Of a stretch of 8,786 bases of DNA, positions 1 through 6,113 are shown in pieces. The translations under genes were made by a program, and so were the position numbers. Every line of letters starts with the position of its first letter. Position 1 is the stretch's first letter. This DNA is from Treponema sp. (GTDB lineage: Bacteria > Spirochaetota > Spirochaetia > Treponematales > Breznakiellaceae): positions 1 to 8,786 of the forward strand of contig JAITHH010000202.1 of assembly GCA_031280065.1 (NCBI GenBank), read 5' to 3'. The notes under the pieces were generated by a model. The model searched no databases. It saw only the letters and a program-made list of their open reading frames with translations, and was not told the DNA's origin.

Positions 1-2
1 AA

Positions 3-212
3 GAATATTACCGTCCGAGTCAGATCAATACGCACGGGATTTACGGCAGAGGGCTTCAAATAAGCAAAATCAAAAGATTGACCCTTGAGGAGTTTGAGGA
101 TGAACCGGTAATCGCGGCAGAGCCGAATTTTAGGAAAGGTTTGATAGGAATGCATCATTTGCATCAACTGGAAAACAATTTTGTTTTTGATGTATGTTAT
201 AAAAAATTATGA
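3..212 (+). CDS. 3' end of a protein with a GINT1 N-terminal-like C-terminus (partial)
   Basis: The reading frame enters from the left edge and runs 69 codons to a TGA at 210-212; the start lies outside the window. Seen: the fragment has YRPSQ near its beginning, then GIYGRG, KIKRLTLEEFEDEPV, and near the end GMHHLHQLENNFVFDVCYKK. Known: this spacing (RPxQ, a YG-x-G element, a K-x-L-x-EE-x-EE-PV segment, then G(L/M)H(T/H) and a closing FVxD strand) resembles the beta-propeller-like domain called the glucosamine inositolphosphorylceramide transferase 1 N-terminal domain, found in bacteria in sugar- or formyl-transfer proteins of surface polysaccharide loci. Inferred: it is the last blade of such a domain, perhaps in a polysaccharide-modifying enzyme. 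It is convergent with the liv operon and unrelated to it. The family call rests on pattern memory from a short piece; that the frame is coding is more certain than the family. Confidence 0.6.
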   Translation, partial: EYYRPSQINTHGIYGRGLQISKIKRLTLEEFEDEPVIAAEPNFRKGLIGMHHLHQLENNFVFDVCYKKL

Positions 213-225
213 AGAAATAGGACTG

Positions 226-259
226 GAAAATAAAAGCCCGCCGCCGTCCGTGGCGGCGG
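226..259 (-). terminator. Intrinsic terminator of the liv operon
   Basis: On the minus strand an 8-bp all-G/C stem (arms at 252-259 and 238-245, loop at 246-251) is followed by CTTTTATTTT. It lies about 110 nt past the livF stop codon and is the expected end of the livKHMGF transcript. Read on the + strand the same hairpin has no T-run after it, so it is not an obvious terminator for the gene ending at 212. Confidence 0.75.
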
Positions 260-289
260 CTAACGCGGCAGAAAAAACGGCGCCTAACA

Positions 290-324
290 GGTCTGTTTAC
301 GCGCAGACCCGCTTGCGGGTCTGC
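290..324. repeat. Hairpin cluster with two mutually exclusive pairings
   Basis: GCAGACCC (303-310) pairs perfectly with GGGTCTGC (317-324). The inner CAGACC (304-309) can instead pair with GGTCTG (290-295). Only one of the two hairpins can form at a time. No T-run follows on either strand. The site is in the untranslated tail between livF and the operon terminator. It may protect the mRNA 3' end, but a role is not shown. Confidence 0.5.
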
Positions 325-368
325 CTCCCGCCAGGGCACGTTGACCCAGCTCTATGCGGCCCGGCCCC

Positions 369-1097
369 TCAGCCTAAATAGGCCGCCTTAACCGCGTCAT
401 CCCGCAGGAGTTCTTCCGCCGGACCGCTTTTGATAATCTCCCCGGTCTCCAGAATATAAGCGCGGCCCGCAAGCCGCAGGGCCTTATACGCATTCTGCTC
501 CACCAGCACCACCGCCGTCCCCGCATCGTTGATCCGCTTAACCACCGAAAAAATCTCATCCACCAGAATCGGCGCCAAACCCATAGAAGGCTCGTCCAAA
601 AGCAGCAGCCGGGGCTGGGCCATCAATGCGCGGCCCATCGCCAGCATCTGCTGCTCTCCCCCGGAAAGCGTACCCGACGCCTGATGCCGCCGCTCCTTGA
701 GCCGGGGGAAAATTCCGTAAACCATCTCCAAATCACGCCGTATGCCGGGCCGGTCCCGCCGCAGATACGCCCCCATCTCCAGGTTATCCCGCACCGTAAG
801 ATTGGCGAAAATCCGGCGGCCTTCGGGCGACTGCACCAGCCCCATCGCCACAATCCGGTCAGGCGGCAGGGCGCTGATGTCCTGCCCGTCAAAAAACACC
901 CGGCCAGACGCCTTCTTGATAATGCCGGACACCGCATGCAGCGCCGTCGTCTTCCCCGCCCCGTTGGAGCCGATCAGGGTGATGATCTCCCCTTGCGCCG
1001 CCTCGAAAGAAATTCCCCGCAGGGCCCGGATAGCCCCGTACTGTACGCACAGGCCCTCAACCCGCAGCAGCGGCCCCTCATCCGCCCGATCAGCCAT
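369..1097 (-). CDS. livF: LivF, branched-chain amino acid ABC transporter ATPase
   Basis: This is one of the two cytoplasmic ATPases of a hydrophobic amino-acid importer; it pairs with LivG on the LivHM membrane dimer. The 242 aa match the usual LivF length. Seen: Walker A GSNGAGKTT at residues 43-51, Q-loop Q89 in VQSPEGRRIF, signature LSGGEQQ at 144-150, Walker B LLLLDEP at 164-170, and the family's LVEQNA at 198-203, where Gln201 replaces the usual switch His. That replacement is normal for LivF and not a defect. The C-terminus AAYLG is also typical. The ATG at 1097 has a good Shine-Dalgarno GGGGAGG six nt upstream and overlaps the livG stop (ATGGCTGA, 8 nt), which suggests translational coupling. 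It is the last gene of the operon. Confidence 0.95.
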   Translation of the reverse strand: MADRADEGPLLRVEGLCVQYGAIRALRGISFEAAQGEIITLIGSNGAGKTTALHAVSGIIKKASGRVFFDGQDISALPPDRIVAMGLVQSPEGRRIFANLTVRDNLEMGAYLRRDRPGIRRDLEMVYGIFPRLKERRHQASGTLSGGEQQMLAMGRALMAQPRLLLLDEPSMGLAPILVDEIFSVVKRINDAGTAVVLVEQNAYKALRLAGRAYILETGEIIKSGPAEELLRDDAVKAAYLG

Positions 1098-1956
1098 AAC
1101 CGGCCTCCCCGCTCATCGCGTCCTCTCCCAGATACGCCTTGATCACCACCGGGTTCCGCTGAATCTCCTGGGGCAGCCCCGCCGCAATCACCCGGCCATA
1201 GTCCAGCACGATAAGCCGCTCGCAAATTCCCATCACCAGACGCATATCGTGCTCGATCAGGAGGATCGTCAGGTGAAATTCCTTCCTTATAAAGGTGATG
1301 AGTTTCATCAGTTCGGCGGTCTCCTGGTTGTTCATGCCCGCGGCAGGCTCGTCCAAGAGAAGCAGGAGGGGATTCGACGCCAGGGCGCGGGCGATCTCCA
1401 GCTTCCGCTGTTCCCCATAAGGCAGATTCCGGGCCAGTTCGCGCTTCTTGTGGTCTATCTTGAACAGGGCCAGGAGTTCTTCGGCCCGCTCCGCCATGCG
1501 CCGCTCGTCATCGGCAAAGCGGGGGAAGCGGAAGAGCGCGTCCAGGGGGCTGATCGTCCGCTGCCCGTGCAGGGCGATACGCACGTTGTCCTCCACGGTG
1601 AGCTTGCCGAAAAGCCGGATGTTCTGGAAGGTACGGGCTACGCCCAGACGGTTCAGCATGGCCGGGCTTTGGAGCCTGGAACGGCGGAAGGGCCCCTGCG
1701 GCCCGCTTTGCCCCAGGGTATGCACCCGTCCCCGGCGATCCCAGAGGGAAATCTCCCCCCCGGTGGGGCTGTATATCCCGGAGAGCATATTGAAGACCGT
1801 GGTCTTCCCCGCGCCGTTGGGCCCGATGAGCCCTGCCAGTTCCCCGGCGTAGAGTTCGCAGGAAAAGCCGCTCACCGCCCGCAGGCCCCCAAAGACGATG
1901 GAAAGGTCCGCCGCCTTGAGCAGCACATCACCCCGTCCATGGGGCTGTTCGGCCAT
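1090..1956 (-). CDS. livG: LivG, branched-chain amino acid ABC transporter ATPase with an internal extension
   Basis: This is the second ATPase of the importer. I chose the ATG at 1956 (288 aa) over an upstream in-frame start at 2001: it has AGGGGG seven nt upstream (1964-1969), it shares one base with the livM stop (TGATG), and the protein then starts just before the first beta strand. Seen: Walker A GPNGAGKTT at 45-53, Q-loop Q111 in ARTFQNIRLF, the LivG-type signature NLPYGEQRKLEIARAL at 177-192, Walker B LLLLLDEP at 197-204, and switch His236 in IEHDM. Between the strand at about residue 71 and the ARTFQ motif there are about 17 more residues than in E. coli LivG. The extra part, around 72-100, is rich in R, G, Q and P and is probably a surface loop. 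All catalytic motifs are intact, so the protein should be active. Confidence 0.94.
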   Translation of the reverse strand: MAEQPHGRGDVLLKAADLSIVFGGLRAVSGFSCELYAGELAGLIGPNGAGKTTVFNMLSGIYSPTGGEISLWDRRGRVHTLGQSGPQGPFRRSRLQSPAMLNRLGVARTFQNIRLFGKLTVEDNVRIALHGQRTISPLDALFRFPRFADDERRMAERAEELLALFKIDHKKRELARNLPYGEQRKLEIARALASNPLLLLLDEPAAGMNNQETAELMKLITFIRKEFHLTILLIEHDMRLVMGICERLIVLDYGRVIAAGLPQEIQRNPVVIKAYLGEDAMSGEAGYG

Positions 1957-2939
1957 CACGCATCCCCCTTCCGGCGGATCATGCGGAACAGACGGTTCCA
2001 CACGCCCATGATGGACAGCTCCCGCTCGCCGAGCAGTCCCTGGGGCCGGAAGAGCATCACGAGGATCAGGATCAGGGGGTAGATCAGGAGCCGGTAATCC
2101 TGGAGGAAGCGGAGGAATTCCTGGAGATAGGTGAGCACGTATGCCGCCAGGATCGAGCCGGTCATGGAACCCATGCCCCCCAGGACCACGTAGATCAGAA
2201 AGTCAATGGACTTGAGGAACTGGGCCAGATCGGGCTTGACGAAGCCCACCACCATTGCGTAGAGCGCGCCGCCGGTTCCCGCGATAAAGGCGGCGATGAC
2301 AAAGCCCAGCATCTTGTAGCGGAAGACATCAATGCCGTTGGAATTCGCCGCGATCTCATCCTCCCGGACCGCGAGTATCGCCCGCCCGTAGGTGGAGCGG
2401 AGGAAATTCTGGAGCAGCGCCGTCAGGAGGATCAGCATCGCGGTAACGATTGCAAAGGCCAATTCCCCGTTCATCACCATGACCGTGGTGAACTGCCTGC
2501 CGTTAGGTCCGCCGGTGAGGGCTTTGAGGTTGATGAATACCACCCGGATGATCTCCCCAAAGCCCAGCGTAACGATGGCCAAGTAGTCGCCGGAGAGCTT
2601 CAGTACGGGAAAACCGATGAGAAAACCCGCGAGGGCGGTGAGGAGCACCGCGCAGAGGGCGGCCAGGGGCAGGGGGAAGCCCAGATCGAAGCTGAAGAAT
2701 ATGCAGGAATACGCCCCGATAGCCAGAAAACCGGCTTGACCCAGGGAAAGCTGGCCGGTAACGCCCACGATCATGTTCACCGACACGGCCATGATGGCGT
2801 TCACGCCCCCCATGGTGATGACCCGCGCCGTGTACACGTCGAGAATCCCGATCCGCATCAACAGGAGGGGGAGGATCACCGCCAAAACACCCGCGCCGGA
2901 GAGGATCGCCGTTGAACGGAAGGGGAATTTACCCGCCAT
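1956..2939 (-). CDS. livM: LivM, branched-chain amino acid ABC transporter permease
   Basis: This is an inner-membrane permease that forms the translocation path with LivH. The 327 aa are close to the common short form; E. coli LivM is longer because of an N-terminal extension. Seen: many hydrophobic helices from about residue 10 onward, the family stretch GVTGQLSLGQAGFLAIGAY at 59-77, the LTGGPNG loop at 141-147, the cytoplasmic coupling segment REDEIAANSNGID at 192-204 that docks on the ATPase, GGMGSMTGSILAA at 254-266 and FRPQGLLG near 297-304. The ATG at 2939 follows the livH stop by 2 nt, with AAGGTG as ribosome site just inside the end of livH. The livG ATG shares one base with its stop, so translation of livH-livM-livG is probably coupled. 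Confidence 0.95.
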   Translation of the reverse strand: MAGKFPFRSTAILSGAGVLAVILPLLLMRIGILDVYTARVITMGGVNAIMAVSVNMIVGVTGQLSLGQAGFLAIGAYSCIFFSFDLGFPLPLAALCAVLLTALAGFLIGFPVLKLSGDYLAIVTLGFGEIIRVVFINLKALTGGPNGRQFTTVMVMNGELAFAIVTAMLILLTALLQNFLRSTYGRAILAVREDEIAANSNGIDVFRYKMLGFVIAAFIAGTGGALYAMVVGFVKPDLAQFLKSIDFLIYVVLGGMGSMTGSILAAYVLTYLQEFLRFLQDYRLLIYPLILILVMLFRPQGLLGERELSIMGVWNRLFRMIRRKGDA

Positions 2940-2941
2940 GA

Positions 2942-3832
2942 CTACACCTTCACCCGGATTTTCCTGCCTAGAATTCCCGCCGGCTTAATCAGCAGCACGA
3001 TGATCAGGATGGAAAAGGAGATCGCGTCGCTGTATTGGCTGGAAATGAACCCCTTGGTAAAGGTCTCGGCGACGCCCAGGATAAAGCCGCCCAGCATGGC
3101 GCCGGGGATGGAGCCGATGCCCCCCAGCACCGCTGCCACGAATGCTTTGAGGCCGGGCATCATGCCCATGAGGGGGTTCACCTGGGGGTAGGCCGATGCG
3201 TAGAGCACTCCCCCGGCGGCGGCCAGCACCGATCCAAGGGCAAAGGTGAAGGATATGACGCCGTTTACCGAAATCCCCATGAGGCTGGCCGCCGCCGCGT
3301 CATAGGAAACGGCCCGCATGGCCTTGCCGCGCTTAGTGTAGTTGACGATGTAATTCAGCGCCAGCATGAGCAGCGCCGACAGGATGATCACGATGATCTG
3401 GATGTTAGAAATCGAAAGTCCGCCGCCAAGCTGAATGGTAACCACCTCGGGCCGGGGAAACTGGCGCGGGTTGGGGCCGATGAAGGGCAGCACCCGCGCC
3501 CCGTTCTCCAGGATCAGACTGACCGCGATGGCGGTGATCAGGGAATTGAGGCGGGGCGCTGAACGCAGGGGCCGGTAGGCGAGGCGCTCAATGCCGATGC
3601 CGAATCCCGCGCAGACGATCATGGAGACCGCAAAGGCCAGCAGCATCCCCGCCGGGCCCGCGCCCAGCGCGCCCAGCACAAAGAAGGCGGCGTAAGCGCC
3701 CACCATCAGAATGTCCCCATGGGCAAAGTTGATAAGCAGCACAATGCCGTAGACCATGGTATAACCCAAGGCGATCAGGGCGTAGATAGACCCCAGGGAC
3801 ACGCCGTTTATCAACTGCTGCAGTACAATCAC
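2942..3832 (-). CDS. livH: LivH, branched-chain amino acid ABC transporter permease
   Basis: This is the partner permease of LivM in the inner membrane. At 296 aa it is of normal family length. Seen: GYTMVYGIVLLINFAHGD at 23-40, the LivH hallmark near the first helices; ERLAYRPLR at 82-90; the coupling segment MRAVSYDAAAASLMGISVN at 172-190; AVLGGIGSIPGAMLGG at 234-249; and the closing LLIKPAGILGR. The start at 3832 is a GTG (plus-strand CAC at 3830-3832), beginning with M-I-V-L-Q-Q, as expected for the family. The ribosome site is weak (GGTG or AGAAG), unlike the strong one before livK. This could lower permease synthesis relative to the binding protein. It lies 37 nt after the livK stop. 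Confidence 0.95.
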   Translation of the reverse strand: MIVLQQLINGVSLGSIYALIALGYTMVYGIVLLINFAHGDILMVGAYAAFFVLGALGAGPAGMLLAFAVSMIVCAGFGIGIERLAYRPLRSAPRLNSLITAIAVSLILENGARVLPFIGPNPRQFPRPEVVTIQLGGGLSISNIQIIVIILSALLMLALNYIVNYTKRGKAMRAVSYDAAAASLMGISVNGVISFTFALGSVLAAAGGVLYASAYPQVNPLMGMMPGLKAFVAAVLGGIGSIPGAMLGGFILGVAETFTKGFISSQYSDAISFSILIIVLLIKPAGILGRKIRVKV

Positions 3833-3869
3833 GCTGACACCGCTTCTCTATGCCGCCGCGCCGGGCCCC

Positions 3870-5027
3870 TTACTTGGGAGTAACGGTGGTCTTGTAGACA
3901 TTGGCCAGCTTGCCGTCCTTCCTGACGATTTCCAGGATGGACGCGCCCTTGATGGGGTTGCGGTTTGCGTCAAAGCGGATGCGTCCGGTTACATACGCGC
4001 CGTTCAGTTTCGCTATGGCGTCCTTGACCGCCGGGGGATCGAAGGTCCCCGCAGCCTTGATTCCGTCAGCCAGGAGCATCATGGCGTCATAGCCCAGGGC
4101 GGCAAACTGAGAAGCGGGCCGGTTAAACTTGGCCTGGAACGCTTTGACAAAGCTGACGCCACGGGGGTCCGTGGTGTCCGAGGCGAATCCGGCGGACCAG
4201 AACCCGTTAAGCACTTCGTCTCCGGCATTGTCGATCAGGCTGTCCCAGCCGTCACCGCCCACGAGGGCGCAGGAGACTCCCTGGGCGCGGAGCTGTTTGG
4301 CCTGGAGGGACACGTCGTTGTAGTAGTTGGGCAGGTATACCAGGTCCGGGCTGGCCGCCTTGATGCGGGTAACTTGGGCGTTAAAATCCACGTCTCCAGT
4401 CTGGTAGGCTTCGTCTGCGGCGATCTGGCCGCCCAAATTCTTGAACTGGGTCTTGAAAGCCTCGGCCAGGCCGGTGTTGTAGTCCGCGCCGGCGTCGTAG
4501 AGGACCGCGGCCCGGCGGCTTCCCAGGGTGTCGTAGGCGAAGTCCGCGCCGACAATCCCCTGGAAGGGATCGATGAAGCAGGCCCTGAAGATGTAGTCTC
4601 CGGCCTTGGTTACGTCGATATTCGTTGCCGAGGGGGTCATCAGAACCACCTTGGACTGCTGGGCCAGGGCGGTTATAGCCTGGGTGGGCCCCGATGTGCT
4701 GGAGCCGAGGATCAAAGAAATCTTATCTCTGGAAACCATTTTGGTGAAGGCGTTGACCGTTTTTTCGGCGTTCCCTTCATCATCTTCCGAAACAAGGACG
4801 ATTTGTCTGCCCAAAAGCCCTCCGGCGGCGTTGATCTCGTCCGCCGCGAGCAGGGCGCCGTCTCTGCTCTCGTTGCCGTAGTAGGCCACCGGGCCTGAAA
4901 GCGGAAAAATCGCCCCGATAGACACCGCGCCGCTCCCCGCGCCTCCCCCGCCCTGAGCGCCGCCGCCGGCAAAGGCCGCGGGGACTGCGGCGCAGAGCGC
5001 AATTAATAAAGCGCCAATCTTTTTCAT
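3870..5027 (-). CDS. livK: LivK-type periplasmic amino acid-binding protein
   Basis: This is the substrate-binding subunit that captures branched-chain or related amino acids outside the inner membrane and delivers them to LivHM. The 385 aa are typical for the type I periplasmic-binding fold. Seen: signal peptide MKKIGALLIALCAAVPAAFA with an A-x-A cut after residue 20. The only Cys in it (C12) follows Leu, so a lipobox is unlikely and the protein is probably soluble. A Gly-rich linker (21-33) follows, then VSIGAIFPLSGPVAYYG at 35-51, DEINAAGGLLGR at 63-74, the ligand loop GSSTSGPTQA at 108-117 and a Y-D-A-G-A-D-Y turn in the second lobe. The ATG at 5027 has a perfect AGGAGG (5037-5042) nine nt upstream, the strongest ribosome site of the operon and in line with the excess of binding protein these systems need. 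Exact ligand unknown: Leu/Ile/Val is the family default, but other amino acids, amides or urea-like ligands occur. Confidence 0.92.
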   Translation of the reverse strand: MKKIGALLIALCAAVPAAFAGGGAQGGGGAGSGAVSIGAIFPLSGPVAYYGNESRDGALLAADEINAAGGLLGRQIVLVSEDDEGNAEKTVNAFTKMVSRDKISLILGSSTSGPTQAITALAQQSKVVLMTPSATNIDVTKAGDYIFRACFIDPFQGIVGADFAYDTLGSRRAAVLYDAGADYNTGLAEAFKTQFKNLGGQIAADEAYQTGDVDFNAQVTRIKAASPDLVYLPNYYNDVSLQAKQLRAQGVSCALVGGDGWDSLIDNAGDEVLNGFWSAGFASDTTDPRGVSFVKAFQAKFNRPASQFAALGYDAMMLLADGIKAAGTFDPPAVKDAIAKLNGAYVTGRIRFDANRNPIKGASILEIVRKDGKLANVYKTTVTPK

Positions 5028-5058
5028 GTATTACTTCCTCCTGAAAAAGTCTTTTGAT

Positions 5059-5094
5059 GTACCGGATAGTACCGGAATGAATACCCTTTGTCCA
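5059..5094 (-). promoter_or_regulatory. Candidate promoter of the liv operon with a tandem repeat over its -10
   Basis: On the minus strand, -35 TGGACA (5094-5089), a 17-nt spacer and -10 TACTAT (5071-5066) would start RNA near 5059, about 32 nt before the livK ATG. TACCGGA occurs twice on the + strand, at 5060-5066 and 5070-5076, exactly 10 bp apart and covering the -10 box. That places both copies on one DNA face, as expected of a regulator site. The regulator is unknown. Confidence 0.45.
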
Positions 5095-5123
5095 GGGGGC
5101 GCAAATATAGTAGAATCTCTCCT
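5088..5123 (+). promoter_or_regulatory. Candidate promoter of the TauE/SafE gene
   Basis: TTGTCC (5088-5093), a 17-nt spacer and TAGAAT (5111-5116, five of six consensus bases) predict a start of transcription at about 5122-5124, next to the ATG at 5125. The mRNA would have essentially no leader, which fits the lack of a Shine-Dalgarno before that ATG. Its -35 overlaps by five bases the -35 proposed for the liv promoter on the other strand. Confidence 0.5.
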
Positions 5124-5124
5124 T

Positions 5125-5889
5125 ATGGATATATCTTTGTTTTTCCCTTATCAGCTTCCTCTGTGGCAGTGGATCATCGTCCTTTTCAGTTGTTTATGCT
5201 TTGGCATGTCGAAAACGGGCATAAACGGCATATCCACGGTGGCGGTTCCCCTGTTCGCCCTGGTTTTCGGCGGCAAGGAATCTACCGGCGTCGTCCTGCC
5301 GCTGCTGTGCTTTGCCGATCTCGTGGCGGTGCTGTATTACCGCCGCCACGCCGAATGGAAGTACATCATCAAGCTGCTTCCCTGGGCATTGGCGGGTTTC
5401 GGTCTTGCGCTCTTGGCGGACAGGCTGGTTCCTCCCAGGGGCTTTAAGATGCTGATTGGCAGTTGTATCTTGGCCGGACTGCTGATTATGGTCTGGAACG
5501 ACCGCCGGGGAAAGGACGCGGCCATACCGTCGGCGTGGTGGTTCCAAGCGGTATTCGGCGTCATGGGCGGCTTTTCCACGATGATAGGAAACGCGGCGGG
5601 GCCTGTCATGTCGGTGTTTCTGCTCTCGGTACGGCTTCCAAAACACAGCTTTGTTGGAACCGCGGCCTGGTTCTTCCTTATCGTGAATTACCTCAAGCTC
5701 CCCTTGCAGCTTTTTGTGTGGCATAATATTACCCTTGAAAGCCTGCTTTTCGATCTGCCCCTGGTTCCCTTTATCCTGCTCGGCGCGTGGCTGGGCATTA
5801 TACTGGTCAAAAACGTCTCCGAGAAGGTCTTCCGCATCCTGGTGTACGGCTTAACGGTCGTTTCTACCGCGCTGCTGTTTATCGGGTGA
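5125..5889 (+). CDS. TauE/SafE-family membrane transporter (putative sulfite/organosulfonate exporter)
   Basis: This is an inner-membrane protein of the TauE/SafE (former DUF81) family, whose studied members export sulfite, sulfoacetate or similar small anions. The 254 aa match the usual length. Seen: about eight hydrophobic segments arranged as two similar halves. The first carries FGMSKTGINGISTVAVPLFA at 26-45 and FGGKESTGVVLPL at 48-60. The second carries the equivalent GVMGGFSTMIGNAAGPVMSV at 145-164 and LPKHSFVGTAAWFFLIVNYLK near 171-191. A YYRRH turn at 71-75 lies between helices. The frame is open up to 5026, but that ATG overlaps the livK start. I chose the ATG at 5125 because the upstream residues are polar, do not look like the family and fall in the promoter region. 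ATG 5077 is an alternative. The gene seems to stand alone. The substrate cannot be read from sequence. Confidence 0.88.
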   Translation: MDISLFFPYQLPLWQWIIVLFSCLCFGMSKTGINGISTVAVPLFALVFGGKESTGVVLPLLCFADLVAVLYYRRHAEWKYIIKLLPWALAGFGLALLADRLVPPRGFKMLIGSCILAGLLIMVWNDRRGKDAAIPSAWWFQAVFGVMGGFSTMIGNAAGPVMSVFLLSVRLPKHSFVGTAAWFFLIVNYLKLPLQLFVWHNITLESLLFDLPLVPFILLGAWLGIILVKNVSEKVFRILVYGLTVVSTALLFIG

Positions 5890-5921
5890 TGGGGAACCGG
5901 GGCTGTGTTTGCGGGCACGCG

Positions 5922-5959
5922 GCTTCCCCCCAGGGAAGCGCTGATTAAATCAGGTTTTT
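5922..5959 (+). terminator. Probable terminator after the TauE/SafE gene
   Basis: A perfect 7-bp hairpin (GCTTCCC 5922-5928, loop 5929-5932, GGGAAGC 5933-5939) is followed closely by a weaker one (CTGAT 5941-5945 / ATCAG 5949-5953), which ends in GTTTTTG. The T-run directly after the second hairpin makes this the likely + strand transcript end, 33 nt past the stop codon. Confidence 0.5.
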
Positions 5960-5968
5960 GAATGCAGT

Positions 5969-6113
5969 CCACGGATTTAAACCGCAGATGACACGGATTG
6001 CGAACCTTCGGTTCGACACTGATGTTGTTTCTACTCATCTGTGCCATCCTCTTTATCCGTATAATCTGCAGTTCCCCAGGGCCATTTCCGCGTCTGCTAT
6101 CCTTAATCCGTGT
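5969..6113. repeat. Palindromic intergenic repeat built on ACGGAT/ATCCGT units
   Basis: The stretch after the TauE gene has no credible gene but is built like an inverted repeat. Outer arms: CACGGATTTAA (5970-5980) against TTAATCCGTG (6103-6112). Inner arms: 5982-5998 against 6055-6071, matching at 14 of 17 positions when one is reverse-complemented. A small hairpin (CGAACC/GGTTCG, 6001-6015) sits inside the inner pair, beside the left arm. Sequences of the style 'ATCCGTGTCATCTGCGG' are a recurrent intergenic repeat in many bacterial genomes, including spirochaetes as far as I recall. This copy has no coding capacity and looks like a MITE-like or REP-like element. Its right end overlaps the last codons of the AraC gene. 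Confidence 0.6.

Noticed and set aside
742..2082. A 446-codon open frame on the + strand
   Set aside because: It is antisense to livF and livG, which have every expected motif. It is rich in P, R, G and H and has no recognisable domain. Long antisense frames of this kind are usual in GC-rich DNA.
4374..4898. A 174-codon open frame on the + strand
   Set aside because: It is a shadow of livK with no family resemblance and no ribosome site of its own.
3870..5027. LivK as a lipoprotein
   Set aside because: The only Cys of the signal region is preceded by Leu and sits within the hydrophobic core, while a clear A-x-A signal peptidase I site follows at residue 20.
5194..5724. A 176-codon open frame on the minus strand
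   Set aside because: It is antisense to the TauE/SafE gene, has low-complexity polar composition and no domain.
5969..6113. A CRISPR array or transposase remnant in the repeat region
   Set aside because: The units are inverted and unevenly spaced, not direct repeats with spacers, and no transposase-like residues are readable in any frame.
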